In this document: positions 38,988-51,412 of the stretch, piece by piece
How the letters are laid out: every line of letters begins with the position of its first letter
How positions within the stretch are numbered: position 1 is the first letter of the stretch
DNA from: Cardinalis cardinalis
Taxonomy: Eukaryota; Chordata; Aves; Passeriformes; Cardinalidae
NCBI GenBank assembly: GCA_014549065.1
Contig: JACDOX010000040.1
Span: forward strand, 3,985,750-4,049,749
Reading direction: 5' to 3'
DNA: 64,000 nucleotides
Translations under genes and position numbers: made by a program
The notes under the pieces: generated by a model
Seen by the model: the letters and a program-made list of their open reading frames with translations, nothing else
What the model was told of the DNA's origin: nothing
Database searches by the model: none

Positions 38988-41073
38988 TATTCAAACTATT
39001 TTAATTTCTCAGCCTATTAATGCAGTGTGTTTTCTCCCAGCCTCTCATATAATCTGTTCTGTGTCTGTCTGAACAGTATGTAACTGAGAATGGTATTTAT
39101 TTTACTTTTACATCATACTGGGAAACGTTCATTGCCCTCTTTTAAATAAGCATTTTGAACTTCCTGTGGCTTGTGGAAAAAAAAATGCTTTCTTTTAAAT
39201 TATGTGCAAAACTGGATGAGTTTGGAGAAAAAAAAAATCACTTAGTGACTAAATTACTCCAAAGAGCAGAATTATTTGTTAAATAAACCAAATTAAAGTT
39301 GTTAAATATGTGAAATAAATATTTGAGNAAAAAGCCTCATTAAAAAAAAAAATCATGCAATGCCTATCTAGTAAACAGATTTGCCTGCTAATTTATGAAT
39401 GTCTCTGAGACTTCTGCTTCCCTTGGGGCCCATCCTACATAAGCTACAAAAGTTTTCCAACATGCCTCTGACAGCCTCTTACTCTTCTTTTCTTACCTTA
39501 CTCTGCGAAACCCAAAAACTGCAACAAGGCAGCCCACTGAAATGGCCAGTCAAGGTCAGAGAGCAGACAGGTTGCTTTTAGTGGCCTCTGTACCACATGC
39601 AGGCTTGAAAGGAGTCTAGCACTTAATGATATTATTCCAGTGTTCATTCCACTCTGTCAGTTTAGAAATTTTTAGGAAGTCCACGTTGTAATTAAGAAAC
39701 TTGGAACATAGAATTTGCCTTGTAACAATATGGGTTACTTTTTCTAGGGATGACCAGAGAAATTTGTCAGTGTGANAGAAAGTAGAAAGAAGTATTACCC
39801 TATAGAAATAGTCAAATGTACGTATTATTAAAGTCTCATTGGTGACTAATGGGAGAAGATATCAGAAAAATATGTTTCAGGGGAGGAAAACTTTAGGTGA
39901 TTCAGTCTGGTGAGCAATAGGTTTTTAATCTTTCTCCATCGAGTACTCTCTGTCCCTCTTTTCTGCCTTATCTTCTGGTTTCCTCCTTTAATTTAGTTAG
40001 TATTTTAATTTATTCCCATTTAATTATCTGCATGATGTATTTTTTTCAAAAGAGATGCTTATTCCTNGGTACCACTCATTATTTATAGCACNACNTGCTA
40101 AANCATAAACTTTTCAAGGGATACATATTTTTGCTTACTGGACTGCCTTACATTTAGTGACATTTACTATAAAATATAATAAGCACAACTGCTTTGCCTT
40201 TTCCATATCTACCCTCCAAGAAGGGCTTTCACAAGCAAATATTACAAACAGTCTTCTCAATTCCAGAAAAAAAAACTGTGATGTCTTTATATGATTCTAC
40301 AGTCCTGTTGAGTTGAAATTTTAAAGTTGCCTGGCTATTCTTTCATGCCAAAAAATCTCATAATTGTGTGTCTCAGCATTAATATGTTCCTCCAGTAACT
40401 GGTTCATGTGAAATGGATTACTATAAAATCTGCATCCACGTTTGCATTGTACCAATGTAAAGGAAAACTTGCAAATTTGCTCGAGAATTTTTAACTTCAG
40501 ATGCACTAACAGATANGAATATGTTTTTTTACTAAATTAAACAAACTGCAAGATTTCTCTGAAATAATATGTGTTTCCCATTAAACATTTACAAATAATC
40601 TATGCAAAGCTGAAATAAACTGAATCAGTTCAATTTAAATTACTGCTGGAAACCCAGTTATAATACGTTGGACATAGCCTTATATAAAATTTTATTCTTC
40701 AATATTTACACTAGACAAACTGAAGAAATCCAAGCCTGCAATCCCTCAAGGAGAACAGCAGTCTTTGTACACATCTTATTTGTTGTGAAGTCTCAGAAAA
40801 ATCTCTTACTCCAGACATTTGAAGTGGATGTCCAGTGTCATTCATTTGCTGTTAAATGCAGAAGTGCTCAGAAATAACCTCCCCACCATATGTATATTTT
40901 TGCTGCTGATCACTTCCTCTNCCTCCAAGACACACACAATGGAGCTTGGCTCAAATCTGATCAGAACTGATTTGCTGGGTTCTGCTAGTGTTTACTGAAG
41001 AGAAGTGCCTGTGGAGATTTTGGAGCAGTCTTCCAGTACCCCACTTTAAGATTTAAATAAGAGAATCCATGGG

Positions 41074-41117
41074 AGAATCATAAATGGTTTAGATTGGATG
41101 AGACCTTAAAAATCATA
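41074..41117 (-). mobile_element. CR1 3'-terminal remnant
   Basis: agaatcataaatggtttaga / ttggatgagaccttaaaaatcat matches the last 40 or so bases of CR1 read in reverse (agaatcatagaatggtttgg...). Only the tip remains. Confidence 0.6.
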
Positions 41118-43126
41118 AATAAAAGAATAAATTAAAAATCAGAACATTTGGATGAAAAGTGTAGCAAGCAAAATAGTTAGAGAATTAGCAGTTTGGAGAA
41201 CAAGAAGGAAGTGATGACACTTCAAGTACACAAAATGTTGCTATGAAGAAGACTGTCATGAGATGTCTCACAGAAAGTAGAACAAAGTGTAATTGGCTTA
41301 ATTTGCAGCAGATACTCATGTTTGGGAGATATTGGGAAACCTTTGCTAACCGTCAGTAGAGCTGAGTAACTGAGTTAGACAGGAATAAAATAAATGCACT
41401 TGTACAGGAGTTACTTAGAATCCGGGAAAGCCAAGTATTGAATGAAATTCTTTCCACAGAATTTTTACATGGAACAGGATGTAGAAAAGTGGTCTGTAGT
41501 AAGAATGGAATTTTTCATTGATTTTACATTTGATTGTGTTGGTTATTTTAAAAATACTATTCAACATTAATTTTGATTCTATTAAATATTATTGTACTTT
41601 TTCAACACACAATTTGGAAAATCAGATTTCCTCTCTGATGATTTTGTGTCTTTTTGCCTTCAAAGTGATAGATGACTATAAAGACAAAGAAAATTATATA
41701 CAGATAAAAAAGGTTAATTCTACAGTTTTTAAAGCAAAATACATGTTGATGTAAAGCCATTTTTCATGGTGATAGAAAACATCCTTTTGCCCACTTACTG
41801 CCTATATGGAATATGTTGTTCTCCAAGAGCTGAGAGATGGAAAGAAGAAAAGGATGCACAGAGTTCTGTATCTTATGTAATCAAGCATTTATGGGTCTTG
41901 GAATTCTGAAAAGCTAACAGAAAAATCCAAAATTTATTAAGCAGTAGATCTAAACTAAAATCAAGCTTTTACACTTNAGATAAGCCTGGAAAGTTTGGGA
42001 AAAGGGCACACTGTAGGTCAGAGATTGGAAAAGCTGTTGCACATGTTGCATCAGTCACTTCTGTTCACCAGCTTTATACAAACAAAATGAGACCAGGGGA
42101 AAAAAGGGGGTTAGGTACTCTGAATGTCTAGAAATGTCATCTTTAATTAAGTCACACTTTGTACTAATTTACTATTAAAATGCCAGCTGCCCTAAGTCAA
42201 GAGTTCATAGTCATAGGAGTCATAGGGTCAGCACAATATTTTTTATAGTCCCACTTACCACCCAACACAAGGCTTATCTATCCTCACCACCAAAACACAA
42301 TTCCTTCTCATTTAGTCTACAAACTGTCAAATCCCTAAATGCACATCACATCTTAACCAGACAAGATGAAAATATACCCTTGGTTAAAAGCTAGAGTACG
42401 TAAAAGGTAAAATTCACATTTTTCAAAATAGGCCCAGCAGTTCTCAGACTGGTAAATGTTGTACAAACTTCCGACACAAAGCTGTAATTTGACTCTCTTT
42501 TTCATTGATGAAAGATATCTAGTATTATTTTTAAAAGGTTCTGACCTGAAATACAACAATGTGAATTTTCATAATCTACATCTGCTGATCTTTTATTACA
42601 AAGAGAAGGTCATATTATGGCTATGGTTTTTAGAAATAAAATATACTGAGGTATACCTTTTAAGAAAAGCCATAAAAAATTGTAATCTAAAACAGGCTGA
42701 ACCTTCTTTCAAGATTCAAATACTTTTAAGAACTACAAAAGCCATTTTGCTGTCTCCAGTGTATTTGACAATTACGTTTCATACTTTTTTGGCATCACTA
42801 ATATTGTTGTCCTTTAATCTGAAACATAAATTACGAGTTCACTATTTGAAAAAGAAACCATACAGAGAAGCTGCTTGATTTGGAAAGTAGCACCAAACTG
42901 TTTCAATGAACACAAGAATGGAGAGGCCATGGAAGACTGGCAGGAAAAAAGGGAGAATTTCAGTAGATGGTGCTAGCTCCATAACTCTGTAATAAATTCA
43001 TATAAAATGCTGACCAGCAACATTTGCGGATGGGAGTCTATATATTCAGAGATGAGGTTGTGGGCCATGGTGACAAGGGGTGACATTGAGATCTACACAC
43101 AGAGCAACCTTTTGTTGTCATTGTAG

Positions 43127-43246
43127 GTGGATAACTGGGCTCAACAGACAAATCAGGTCTTCGAGCCTCTCAGGCTGGCAATGCTGTCTCCTGTGTGTCC
43201 TGGGAACAGTAATAACAAAGTAGAGAAGAGATCCCAGTCGCCTCAG
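43127..43246 (+). CDS. Possible coding exon, phase-compatible with the 47.5 kb block
   Basis: Acceptor-like ccttttgttgtcattgtag ends at 43126. A phase-0 frame follows for 40 codons (starts VDNWAQQTNQVFEPL, ends KRSQSPQ), with a weak donor-like CTCAG/GTTTAG at 43247; reading on hits TAG at once. A second frame is also open for about 31 codons, so frame choice is not secure. Its phase-0 end matches the phase-0 acceptor at 47485, which could make both parts of one transcript. No family recognised. The weak donor is the main doubt. Confidence 0.25.
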
Positions 43247-43572
43247 GTTTAGCACTTCAAAGCCACAAAACAAAATAAAGATGTATTAAAGTAACCCTAA
43301 GTCTAAGAAACCCTAGCTTATCCCTGCCAGCCTGCTGTAGCCCACAACACGGATGTTTATTCTGTTAAAGCTGGGGGAATGCAACATCTTTGGGACACAC
43401 GAAGGAAAAGAGGGTTGCAAAACGGAGGCATTCTAAACTATATCTGCTTCCATCCTGGATATTCCCTTGACAAATAGATGATGTTTCTTAGTTAGGCATT
43501 TCACACTAAATATCAGGTGTTCTTCAGGCTAAAATATGACCTAACCTAGAGCCATAGTGGGACTTCTGAGGA

Positions 43573-43610
43573 AAACAAACAAACAAACAAACAAACAAAA
43601 TAAAATGACA
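43573..43610. repeat. (AAAC)n microsatellite
   Basis: Six or seven AAAC units followed by aaataaaatgac. Confidence 0.85.
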
Positions 43611-46600
43611 AAAATAAGGATTTTGTGAGGCCAAAAAGGTTCTACAGAGTTAACGAACTACTAGCATTTTCTTGGATGTATTTTTAAAACTTGCTTTTCT
43701 AACTTCTAATAATTTGTATAATAGTTGTTTATTTTCTCTGACTTAATTCTGTTGTTTCTTTTGTCAACTCTTTCTTATTTTAAATTGACACAAGAATGAA
43801 TGGCATTGCAGGCTAAAAGTAGGTTAGATACAGCCTGAACTCCTNGGAGAGATGAATTTTCTAATTGTGACTGAAAGATAGGAATTTCCTCTTGTGAAGC
43901 TGATTCAAATTCTTTGGAGGAGATACAGTGTGCGGGAGCACAGTGAACAACATTTTGGGAAATAACTGTTCTAAGCCATCCAAGTCTCAAAATCCAGTTT
44001 GGAGTGGGTTTTGTTTTATAAGTGGAGAACAGTCTCTGAATAGATTTTTCCTTGCAGGCACATGTGGCTTCTTCAGAGGCAAGCTTTCCATCTTCCAATA
44101 AAAAGCTGATACATTCATTTTGAAACGTCCTATGTAATTTTTAAAATTAAAGCACACAATATGTTGATCCTTAAATTTAGTATTTGGTACAATACACTGA
44201 TCTTTTCAAAAGCTGTTAGATAGCATGGATGCCTAGCTCTTTTCTCTGTCCATCCTCCAGTGCCCTGATTTTCAGAAACTGCACTTTGAAAATANAAATT
44301 TATCAGAGATATTTAAAAANACTGTCACATTTACACATCTTTACTTTGACCTTTAAGGGTTTGTGTTTCTCATATATTTTGATAGATGAAGATGAGTCAA
44401 GAAAATCAGGGGCTAGGTTCTGAAATGGCATAAAACACAGGATGTTGCAATTTCAATAAGAATAGTATGATTTGTGCCTTCTGGAGCTGTGTCCCAGCAT
44501 GCTCATAAATTCATCTATTACATAGGCAGATCTAAAAAACAAGCAACCAAAAGAACAAAAGTGAGACAAATAAATGCAAAACAAGAATATTCATAATAAG
44601 AGTAGTTTAACTTTTATTCAGCTGAAACACAGTGAATGTGTGCTATCCTCTCAATAAAAATTTTTGGAACATAATATTCCCAAAGGTAACTTAGAAATAA
44701 ATCATAAAGAAGGAAATAAAACAATGAGTAATGTAGAAAAAGGTCTAGAAAAAAGGATAGCCTTCATTTTTTTTCTGATTACCAATTAACATTCAGCTGT
44801 AATTCAGTAACTGAAGGAATTGCCATCACATTTAAAGATTTCCTTGTAGAATTAAACTCTGTTTCATCTAGTAAACCTCACTCTGTTTTATCCAGGTTGG
44901 CTATGGAAAATTTCTATTGAGGAACATCAGCGCAATTTCTTAGTCAGCACAATCCTTTGAAGAGCTCATTTACAAGAATAAAAGTGAAATATATATATAT
45001 ACAGTTTAAATAGTAGTCAAAGAAAAGCTCATATGTGATTCAGGCGAGTTAAAGTGAATGACGATTCAATTGTTTAAGGTAATACAATGGATATTTTAAA
45101 GACTCTTCCCAAAATACCCAAGACTTTTTTTTAAGTCTTTATGTTTTGAAAATCAATTTGAAAGCTTCTACTGCATTATTTTTAAACTTCCCTTTCACCC
45201 TTCTTTCCTCTTTAATGACAAATCACAGTCCATACTGGTAAGTTTTGTGATGACATTGCTCATAATTTCAAAGTCACCGTTTTGTACNTTTAGCTGAAGT
45301 TAGAATTTTCTTCCTCAACAGATTGCCAAAAATGAGAATTTAATACAGAGAAAAAGACACAAAGCCTTATGTATATGTTGTTTTTTTCCTGTTCCACTCC
45401 TTTTTCTGGACTTTCCTCAGTAAAGCAGTCACTAGCCCCTCCTGAACAAGTTTAGTTTCTGTGATGACTAAATTGGAAATCCAGGCTGACCCTTGTATTC
45501 ACATGTTTTTCATAATCTCGGAATAGGCTGTTCAGAGCTGCACAGGATGTGCCTCATTTCGAATGCTGGTTCATAACCCATGACTAAAAGAGTACATGCA
45601 AGGAATACAGTTACAACATTTGCATGAATTACTGTCATCCTTTTCTAGGGCATTGTGTAATTCAGCTGGGATGACGAAGCTTATCCAGAGCATGATCTAA
45701 GGATGGTCAAAATGAGAATTAAGGTTTGTATTTTTCATCTGAACCTTGGAAAAAGTTGGACTGCAACCCAAGATACTGCAAACTATAGAGAAAGGCCAAA
45801 ATCTTATGAAAAAGCTGCTCACTTGAAAGAAAATTAATCTCCTCTTACCTAAACTAATCCTCTCTCCTCTTCAGTCATCACTTCCTTTTTCACAGCCTAC
45901 ACTCCCAAAATGATACTCTTTTCTGGGAAANCGTCTTTCTCAGGGACTTGTAGACTCCTGGAACCTTTGTTGATGTCAGCACACNGTTTCTTTCATACAA
46001 GAAATTTTCTGGCGGAGAGAAGGCTGCTGATGCTCTCCTAGAAACCAGGCAGGAACAAAATTTAGGGCTGTCGGTCACTGAAGCACAGCAAATGGAGCAC
46101 CTGGGTACTGATATTCTGTCTATCTATGTGTGAGAGCAAATGTTTTTGCCTGCANTTTCAATTTCTTTAATTAAAGGTGAAGAAGTAAAGTCAAAGTGAA
46201 GTTCTGAGATCTTTGGTCGACAATCGCTTTTATTTTTCCCTCATTCTTTGCTTGTAGCATGGCTAGGAGTTGGTAGNACTCATACGAAGTCTAGTTTTAC
46301 CTATTTCCTGCATTTTTGAGGGAAAGAGGTAAGATCAATCTGAAAATGTACATCTACACTACAAAAACATGAGGATTAGGCAGGAATGTTTCCTCCTCAA
46401 GGGTGGAAGTTAAGTTCAGANTGTTTGAAATCCTAGTGAGCAGTAAGGCTACATCAATATGTGGTTAAATTTGACAGCTGCTAGAAAGACCTGGACAACA
46501 TTATTTGATTCAGGAGAGAATAGAAAAGCCAGNGAAAATGAAAGCCAGTGTCAAGTTTAGGAACAGATAGGCCTTTCCAAAGAAAAGATACAAAAGTGAA

Positions 46601-47165
46601 GGATATGATCACACTAGTCCTCCAAAGAGAGAGCTCTGTCTTTTGAAGTTTGACTGCATTTTGTTCAAACACTTGTACAAGTATTGCTTTCCACGGAAAC
46701 ATAAATAAAATGTTGCTAGTAGCACACATCCAAAGTTTGATACATTAGCCCTTTTGATCTGTAGAAATGTGAAGGAGTCCAGGCTGATAATTTCTGAGGT
46801 CACAGAGCACTGAAGGAAACTTTCATACTCAGACTATCCAGAAATTACATTTCTTCTCTTTAACTACCTTGTTAGGCTGTGCCTGGGTCAATATTTACCT
46901 GGATCAGTGTTTACTAAGCTGGGGTGCATATTTACTCACATTTTTAGTAAAGGGACTCCACTGCTAACTGTGAAGAACAGTTTATTACACTTAATGGGAA
47001 GAAATTAGTATGCCTAGTGTAGGAAGAAGAGACAGTATGNAGTACCTAGTGAATGTAGAAGATGAAATGCTAGGAAGCTGTTCATAAAAGCCCAGGTGTG
47101 GGATACCAAGGAGGTGNAGAGGGTTCCCATGAGGCAGCCAANCAGGAGATCTATTNTCATCCCTT

Positions 47166-47207
47166 CCTGATGGGGATTGGCACTTACCTGATGGGGACTG
47201 GCACTTA
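47166..47207. repeat. Tandem duplication, period 21 bp
   Basis: cctgatggggattggcactt(a) at 47166 and cctgatggggactggcactt(a) at 47187 differ by one base, so the duplication is recent or conserved. Confidence 0.9.
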
Positions 47208-47485
47208 ACTCTCTGTTTTATGAGGGTTTTGAGGCAGACTTGCCTGCCCTTCTTTACCACAACAACCACAACAATGCTAACCAGTCTTTGATCATCAAAG
47301 CCAGGGCTTATTAGAAGGCAGCCTAAGAAAATGCCTTCTTCTCTAGTGAAAACTTAGAATTAGTAAGAATCTGTATCTCTGGGACACAGGACACCATGTT
47401 CCTGCAGAACGGATCCTGTCCTCCTGCTTTGGTTTCATTCCAGGAGCTTTCTGGATTGCAATAAATATTANCCATTTTTTCCCAG

Positions 47486-47699
47486 ACTCCCTTAAAAAAG
47501 CATTTCTTTCCACACCCAGGGACAGATTATGTCAGTTCCTCTGAGGAGTCTTCAACCTGCTCTGGCAGCTCTGAGTGCCTGCTGGACATGCCTCTATTCC
47601 AGCTCAGCCACGTGCTCCAGGAGCTGTTTCCCCAGGAAATGCTTTNTCCTTACAGGGCAGTGTTCATCTCTTTCCTACAGAGACTTCCACCGGACCCAG
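47486..47699 (+). CDS. Candidate internal coding exon of an unrecognised gene
   Basis: I do not recognise this protein. The frame is open from 47465 to 47834 and shows coding-type codon use (mostly CTG/CTC for Leu, CAG, GAG, GAC, TTC). It has a Ser/Glu-rich stretch (SSSEESSTCSGSSE) followed by a Leu/Phe-rich probable helical part (MPLFQLSHVLQELFPQEM). Two acceptors fit: cattttttcccag/ACT at 47485, which is phase 0, and ttctttccacacccag/GG at 47519, which is phase 1 and gives a 180-nt exon. The donor CCCAG/GTAAAG at 47700 is close to consensus. The block is richer in G+C than its flanks. It has no similarity to CR1. It could be a real exon, a relic exon of a lost gene, or chance; the joint presence of frame, codon use and splice sites argues against chance. 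A single N at 47646 leaves one residue unknown. Confidence 0.45.
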
Positions 47700-47860
47700 G
47701 TAAAGCACTCNCCAGCAGGCAGGCTTCCTGCCTTCTTTCCCACCACTGCCCTTTAAAAGGTCCANAAAACCAACTAAGAGCAAATGAAGCAGATGCTATC
47801 CATCAAAATTTAATAAAAATATTGTTATATAAATAACATTAACATGCAGNTGCCTGTAAC

Positions 47861-47888
47861 TTTCTGGGCAAAAGTTTCTGGGCAAATC
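47861..47888. repeat. Tandem duplication, period 14 bp
   Basis: tttctgggcaaaag is followed by tttctgggcaaatc. Confidence 0.8.
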
Positions 47889-48221
47889 AGTATTTGGAGC
47901 ACCATGTAGCCCTAAAAGTTTGTTAAATTGGAGTAATAAAATCACATAGAAACCACGACTGTTCTAATGATGATTTTTTATATTGACTAAGCAGTAGTCA
48001 AAGTAGGTCAGACTGGGAAGGATAGCTGATTGACACTCAGCCCTGAGTTTGATCAAGTGCCATAAAATTACATAATCATTTAATATTGTTCTTTGGTTGG
48101 TAGTTTTTTTATGGTTGTTTATTTTCTGTGTGACACAGCAGGGGGCAAAGAGTGGGATTCAAGGAATGCTTGTATCAGAAAGGATCCACATTCCCATGAA
48201 AGCATGGAAATATTGCGTGCA

Positions 48222-48672
48222 CAGAGAAGGGCAATGAANCTGGTGAGGGGTCTAGAGAGTAAGTCCTAAGAGGAGCAGATGAAGGAGCTGGGATTGTTTA
48301 ACCTGGAGAAAAGGAGGCTCAGGAGTGGCCTTATCGCTCTCTACAACAAACTGATGGGAGGACTAGCCAGGTGGGAGTCGGTCTCTTCTCCCAGGCAACC
48401 TGCAGTGGGATAAGAGGAAATAGCCTCAAACTGCATCAGGCCATGTTCAGGTAGGACATCAGGAAGAATTTATTCATAGAAAGGGTGGTTAGGCATGGAA
48501 ATGGGCTGCCCAGTGAGGTGATGGAGTCACTATGCCTGGAAGTGTTCAGGAAAAGACTGGACTTGTCACTTAGGGCCATGGTCTAATTGACAAGGTGGTG
48601 ATCAGTCAAAGTTNAGTCTCAGTGACCTTGGAGGTCTTCTCCAACTTAAATGATTCTGTGATTCCTTGATTC
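48222..48672 (+). mobile_element. CR1 LINE 3' fragment
   Basis: Starts in the pol C-terminal region (gagaagggcaatgaanctggtgagg, then taacctggagaaaaggaggctc) and ends with the CR1 3' UTR (ccttggaggtcttctccaacttaa) plus the short terminal repeat tgattctgtgattcc. The frame is broken. It is a typical 5'-truncated insertion of about 450 bp. Confidence 0.9.
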
Positions 48673-50859
48673 AAAACATTGAATAGGATATTGCATCAAT
48701 AGTCAATGTCATAAATCCTCTCCCATTCAGTTGCTCTGTTCCACCTAACNCCACTTTCCATTTTGGTAAGGGCTGGACGCCTAACACACAAACTCTTCTA
48801 CTTCTGGGTATCCACNGGTAGCATAAATGTTCTCATTGTTCCTAAAGCTCGTAACATCTTTTCCCCTCTGAACTTCTTGGAATGGACCTCATGAAAAAAC
48901 AGAGCCCCTAGTCCATCCAGCAGACACCCTGTGCTCCACCTGTTCCCACCTATATCTTCATAATTTGGTTTGAATCCTAGTAATCCCTAAGACAAGGAGN
49001 AGGAGAGATGGCTGTTCATCCTCCCCCTGCCTCCAAAGAAATTACTGAGACATGCAATTACTACACCTTTCAACCCCATGACAGATATCAGAACAAATGT
49101 ATTAAGGCTTGTCTATGAAAGGATATGAATGGGTTTTGTGAAGCAAACTGACAACAAGTTTACCCTGACCTGTTCCTCATCAAAATCTTGCTTTGAAATG
49201 TTTTTAAACACCAGATGCAGCTGGTGACCAAGGTTCAAATAACTGACATTACTAAGATGCAGCCAAGATTTCAGCAAGCCTCATGGCGACACTTCTGGAC
49301 AAAGATAAGGCTTTGTTGTAAGCATGAAAGCTTGGAACACCACTAATCATATGTAGGAAAATGTCACAACAAAAACCATTAGCAGTGTTAAATCCAGTGA
49401 GAGGCAGGGAAAAAAAGTTAGCTTAAGAACTAGGGATGAATAACTGATCCTTAACTTTTAGAGAAAGCTATATAAGGAATCTGTAATGTAAAATGTCTGA
49501 TTACACCTTTGTTCTACAGAGACCAAAACTAACAGACAATTATTCTACCATGCTTTCTTCCACCAAAGGAGAACAATTTTANGATCTATTATAAAGGCTC
49601 TTCTTGAATTTAAATGAGAAGGACAGCTAAACTTTCAAGAGTCTATTATGTTTTTTAAAAATTCTGAGTTCTTTTAAGCATCATTTTACAGGCTTTAATT
49701 TCAGATTTGCACCTGGTCTTTGCCTAGGGGCAGAAATAAAAAGGATGCAAGTCAAAACACAGAGACACAAGCCTTCAGTATTTAGATAGGACAGCTAACA
49801 GCACAGTGAAGCTACACATGTTCACAATGTGTTTGGTTTACTAAATAAATAGCCATTATTGTATTTTCTCCCATTTCAGATCACTAGACTTTCAAAATTA
49901 TGTAGGAATAAAGAAATTGCATTTTGNCTTTCAGTGAAATTTGCATAAAACCAGAAATTCCTAAAATAAAATATAAATCTAAACAATAAGTCAGATGCAT
50001 TTTTCGTCCCATATTTAAAAAAAAAATCTCTTCTGTCTCTTGAAAAACCCTAACTAACCAAGAAAAAAACCCACTAAAAAATTAAAATATATAAAAAACC
50101 NCCAACACAAAACCCAAACAGTTAAAGCTAAAAAAACAAATGAAAAGAAGACCTGGGTAAGAAGGCAGTGAAGGAAAAAAAAAAAAAGCAAAGTTTATAT
50201 AAAGCAGCTCTAACCACAAATGTTAGAATCATTTTACTAATGAAAACATGATTTTCCTATATATCAAAACCATGCTGCCATTTGAAAAAATACATGCAAA
50301 CTCTATTATTAGACAAGATAATAATATATTAAACTATATACTACTGAGTTTGACAATGATTATAGCATAAGAAAAGGCAGGTTGATATCTGTTTAAATNG
50401 TTTTACTCAAAGCTAACTTTTTTCTTCTGATACTAACCTCTAGTTTGCCTAACTCAAAGATTATTTTATATAATTTTCCTGATTTCCAAATACTATAAAC
50501 AAGAGGGAGAGCTAGACATTTTTTTCATTAATGAATCGTAAAACGTCCTGTAGATAAAACCAAGAAAACTTTCCTAAATATATGTTGTAGGGACATAAAT
50601 AAAACAAGTAGGATGAAATACAGCTAAGAATCTGTCTTACAATGTGCAAGTAGTTTGGGATTGTAAACAGATGAAAAAGAAATAAAGCAAATGAAAAGGA
50701 AAAAGGAGGAAAAGAAAGCAAAAGAGCTGATAAAGTTTCTGGCTGCAATACAGGAGACATATCATTACCATATGATCTAATGTGGGTGTCAGCCTGGATT
50801 GTGTTCATTGAGAGAAACATTTTTTAACTGTGCTATGGAATAGAAGCAGGAGGGTTTTC
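48673..50859. other. Intergenic upstream of DCN, A-rich
   Basis: Contains an A/C-rich stretch at about 50040-50180 (runs such as aaaaaacccactaaaaaa). The minus-strand frame 50512-50820 (102 codons) looks compositional. No CpG island lies at the DCN promoter. Confidence 0.55.
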
Positions 50860-50950
50860 CACCAAGTGACAGTCACTGAGCTGAATTTACCCCCTCCTCC
50901 TTTCCACACCTGCAAAGCCTTCTGCCTGGGTTGAATATTTAGTTTAATTA
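50860..50950 (+). promoter_or_regulatory. Proximal promoter of the DCN leader exon
   Basis: Features seen: a perfect inverted repeat AGTGAC-A-GTCACT at 50865-50877 (AP-1/CRE-like core), a pyrimidine run (cccctcctcctttcc, about 50890-50905), an E-box CACCTG at about 50907-50912, and a TATA-like AATATTTA at 50934-50941. The human distal DCN promoter is known to have TATA/CAAT elements and a homopurine-homopyrimidine stretch, so the layout is reasonable. Binding of any factor is inference. Confidence 0.5.
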
Positions 50951-50995
50951 CATCTCAGCTTTGAGAGCTCCTGTTGCAAATCCCTGGATTAAAAG
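50950..50995 (+). other. DCN: DCN non-coding leader exon (exon 1), 5' end approximate
   Basis: The block around 50951-50995 (catctcagct...ggattaaaag) resembles the end of the human DCN leader exon as I remember it: a 'tttgag-gctcctgt-gcaaat-cc-ggattaaaag' pattern. It is followed at 50996 by a GT donor (gtacgg). The exact transcription start is not visible; a TATA-like box at 50934-50941 would put it near 50960-50970. Human DCN has two alternative leader exons, so another may exist elsewhere. The intron to exon 2 would be 50996-55081, 4086 bp. Confidence 0.65.
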
Positions 50996-51412
50996 GTACG
51001 GTTTTTAGTAATTCTCTTGAACTATGCTGCACTAATAGAACTTCGGGCAAGTCTATGGCAAGAACTATTTGAATTTTAAAAGAANCAAGTTTAAAATCCT
51101 CCTAAATGTTTAGTAATGTTAAGTTTTCTATGCAGCTCTTTTGTTTCTTGGAAACATGAGAATACATTCTCAAAGACTGTGCAGATTTCCTACTGTTTAT
51201 TTGACTGTTCTGTCTCTTGTTTTGATTTGTATAAGCACTGCTGTAGTCCTTTCTTTTTCTTTGCTGTAAACTTTTACAGCAGTATATTCTCTGCAATCCA
51301 GTGTTTAGAATCGGTGATATGGAGAGTGTAAAAAATGTGTGTATGCTTACATTTCTGCTTTAAACTGCACTCTGTGATTTCTTTCTCCTGTGTTTCTTCA
51401 TATNTTTTTCAG

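Larger units (their letters stand above)
35796..43126. other. Intergenic, strongly AT-rich, nothing recognised
   Basis: The longest frame (42456-42878, 140 codons) is rich in Leu/Ile/Phe/Lys/Tyr as expected for chance frames in AT-rich DNA. A frame at 39399-39581 ends near an AAG/GTC site, which is too weak to call an exon. Confidence 0.55.
43247..47485. other. Intergenic or intron of the unrecognised gene
   Basis: AT-rich with an (AAAC)n repeat at 43573, an (AT)n run at about 44988-45001 and a 21-bp duplication at 47166. No coding-like frame is supported between the two candidate exons. Confidence 0.5.

Noticed and set aside
39399..39554. A further upstream exon joining in phase 0 to 43127
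   Set aside because: The frame reads plausibly but the donor (AAG/GTCAGA) is poor and no clear acceptor or first-exon signal was found.
42205..42245. Possible CR1 tip (gtcataggagtcatagggtc)
   Set aside because: The similarity is limited to 'catag' words and does not extend into the CR1 3' UTR.
42456..42878. 140-codon plus-strand ORF
   Set aside because: Leu/Ile/Phe/Lys/Tyr-rich, as chance frames in AT-rich DNA are; no start context or splice signals.
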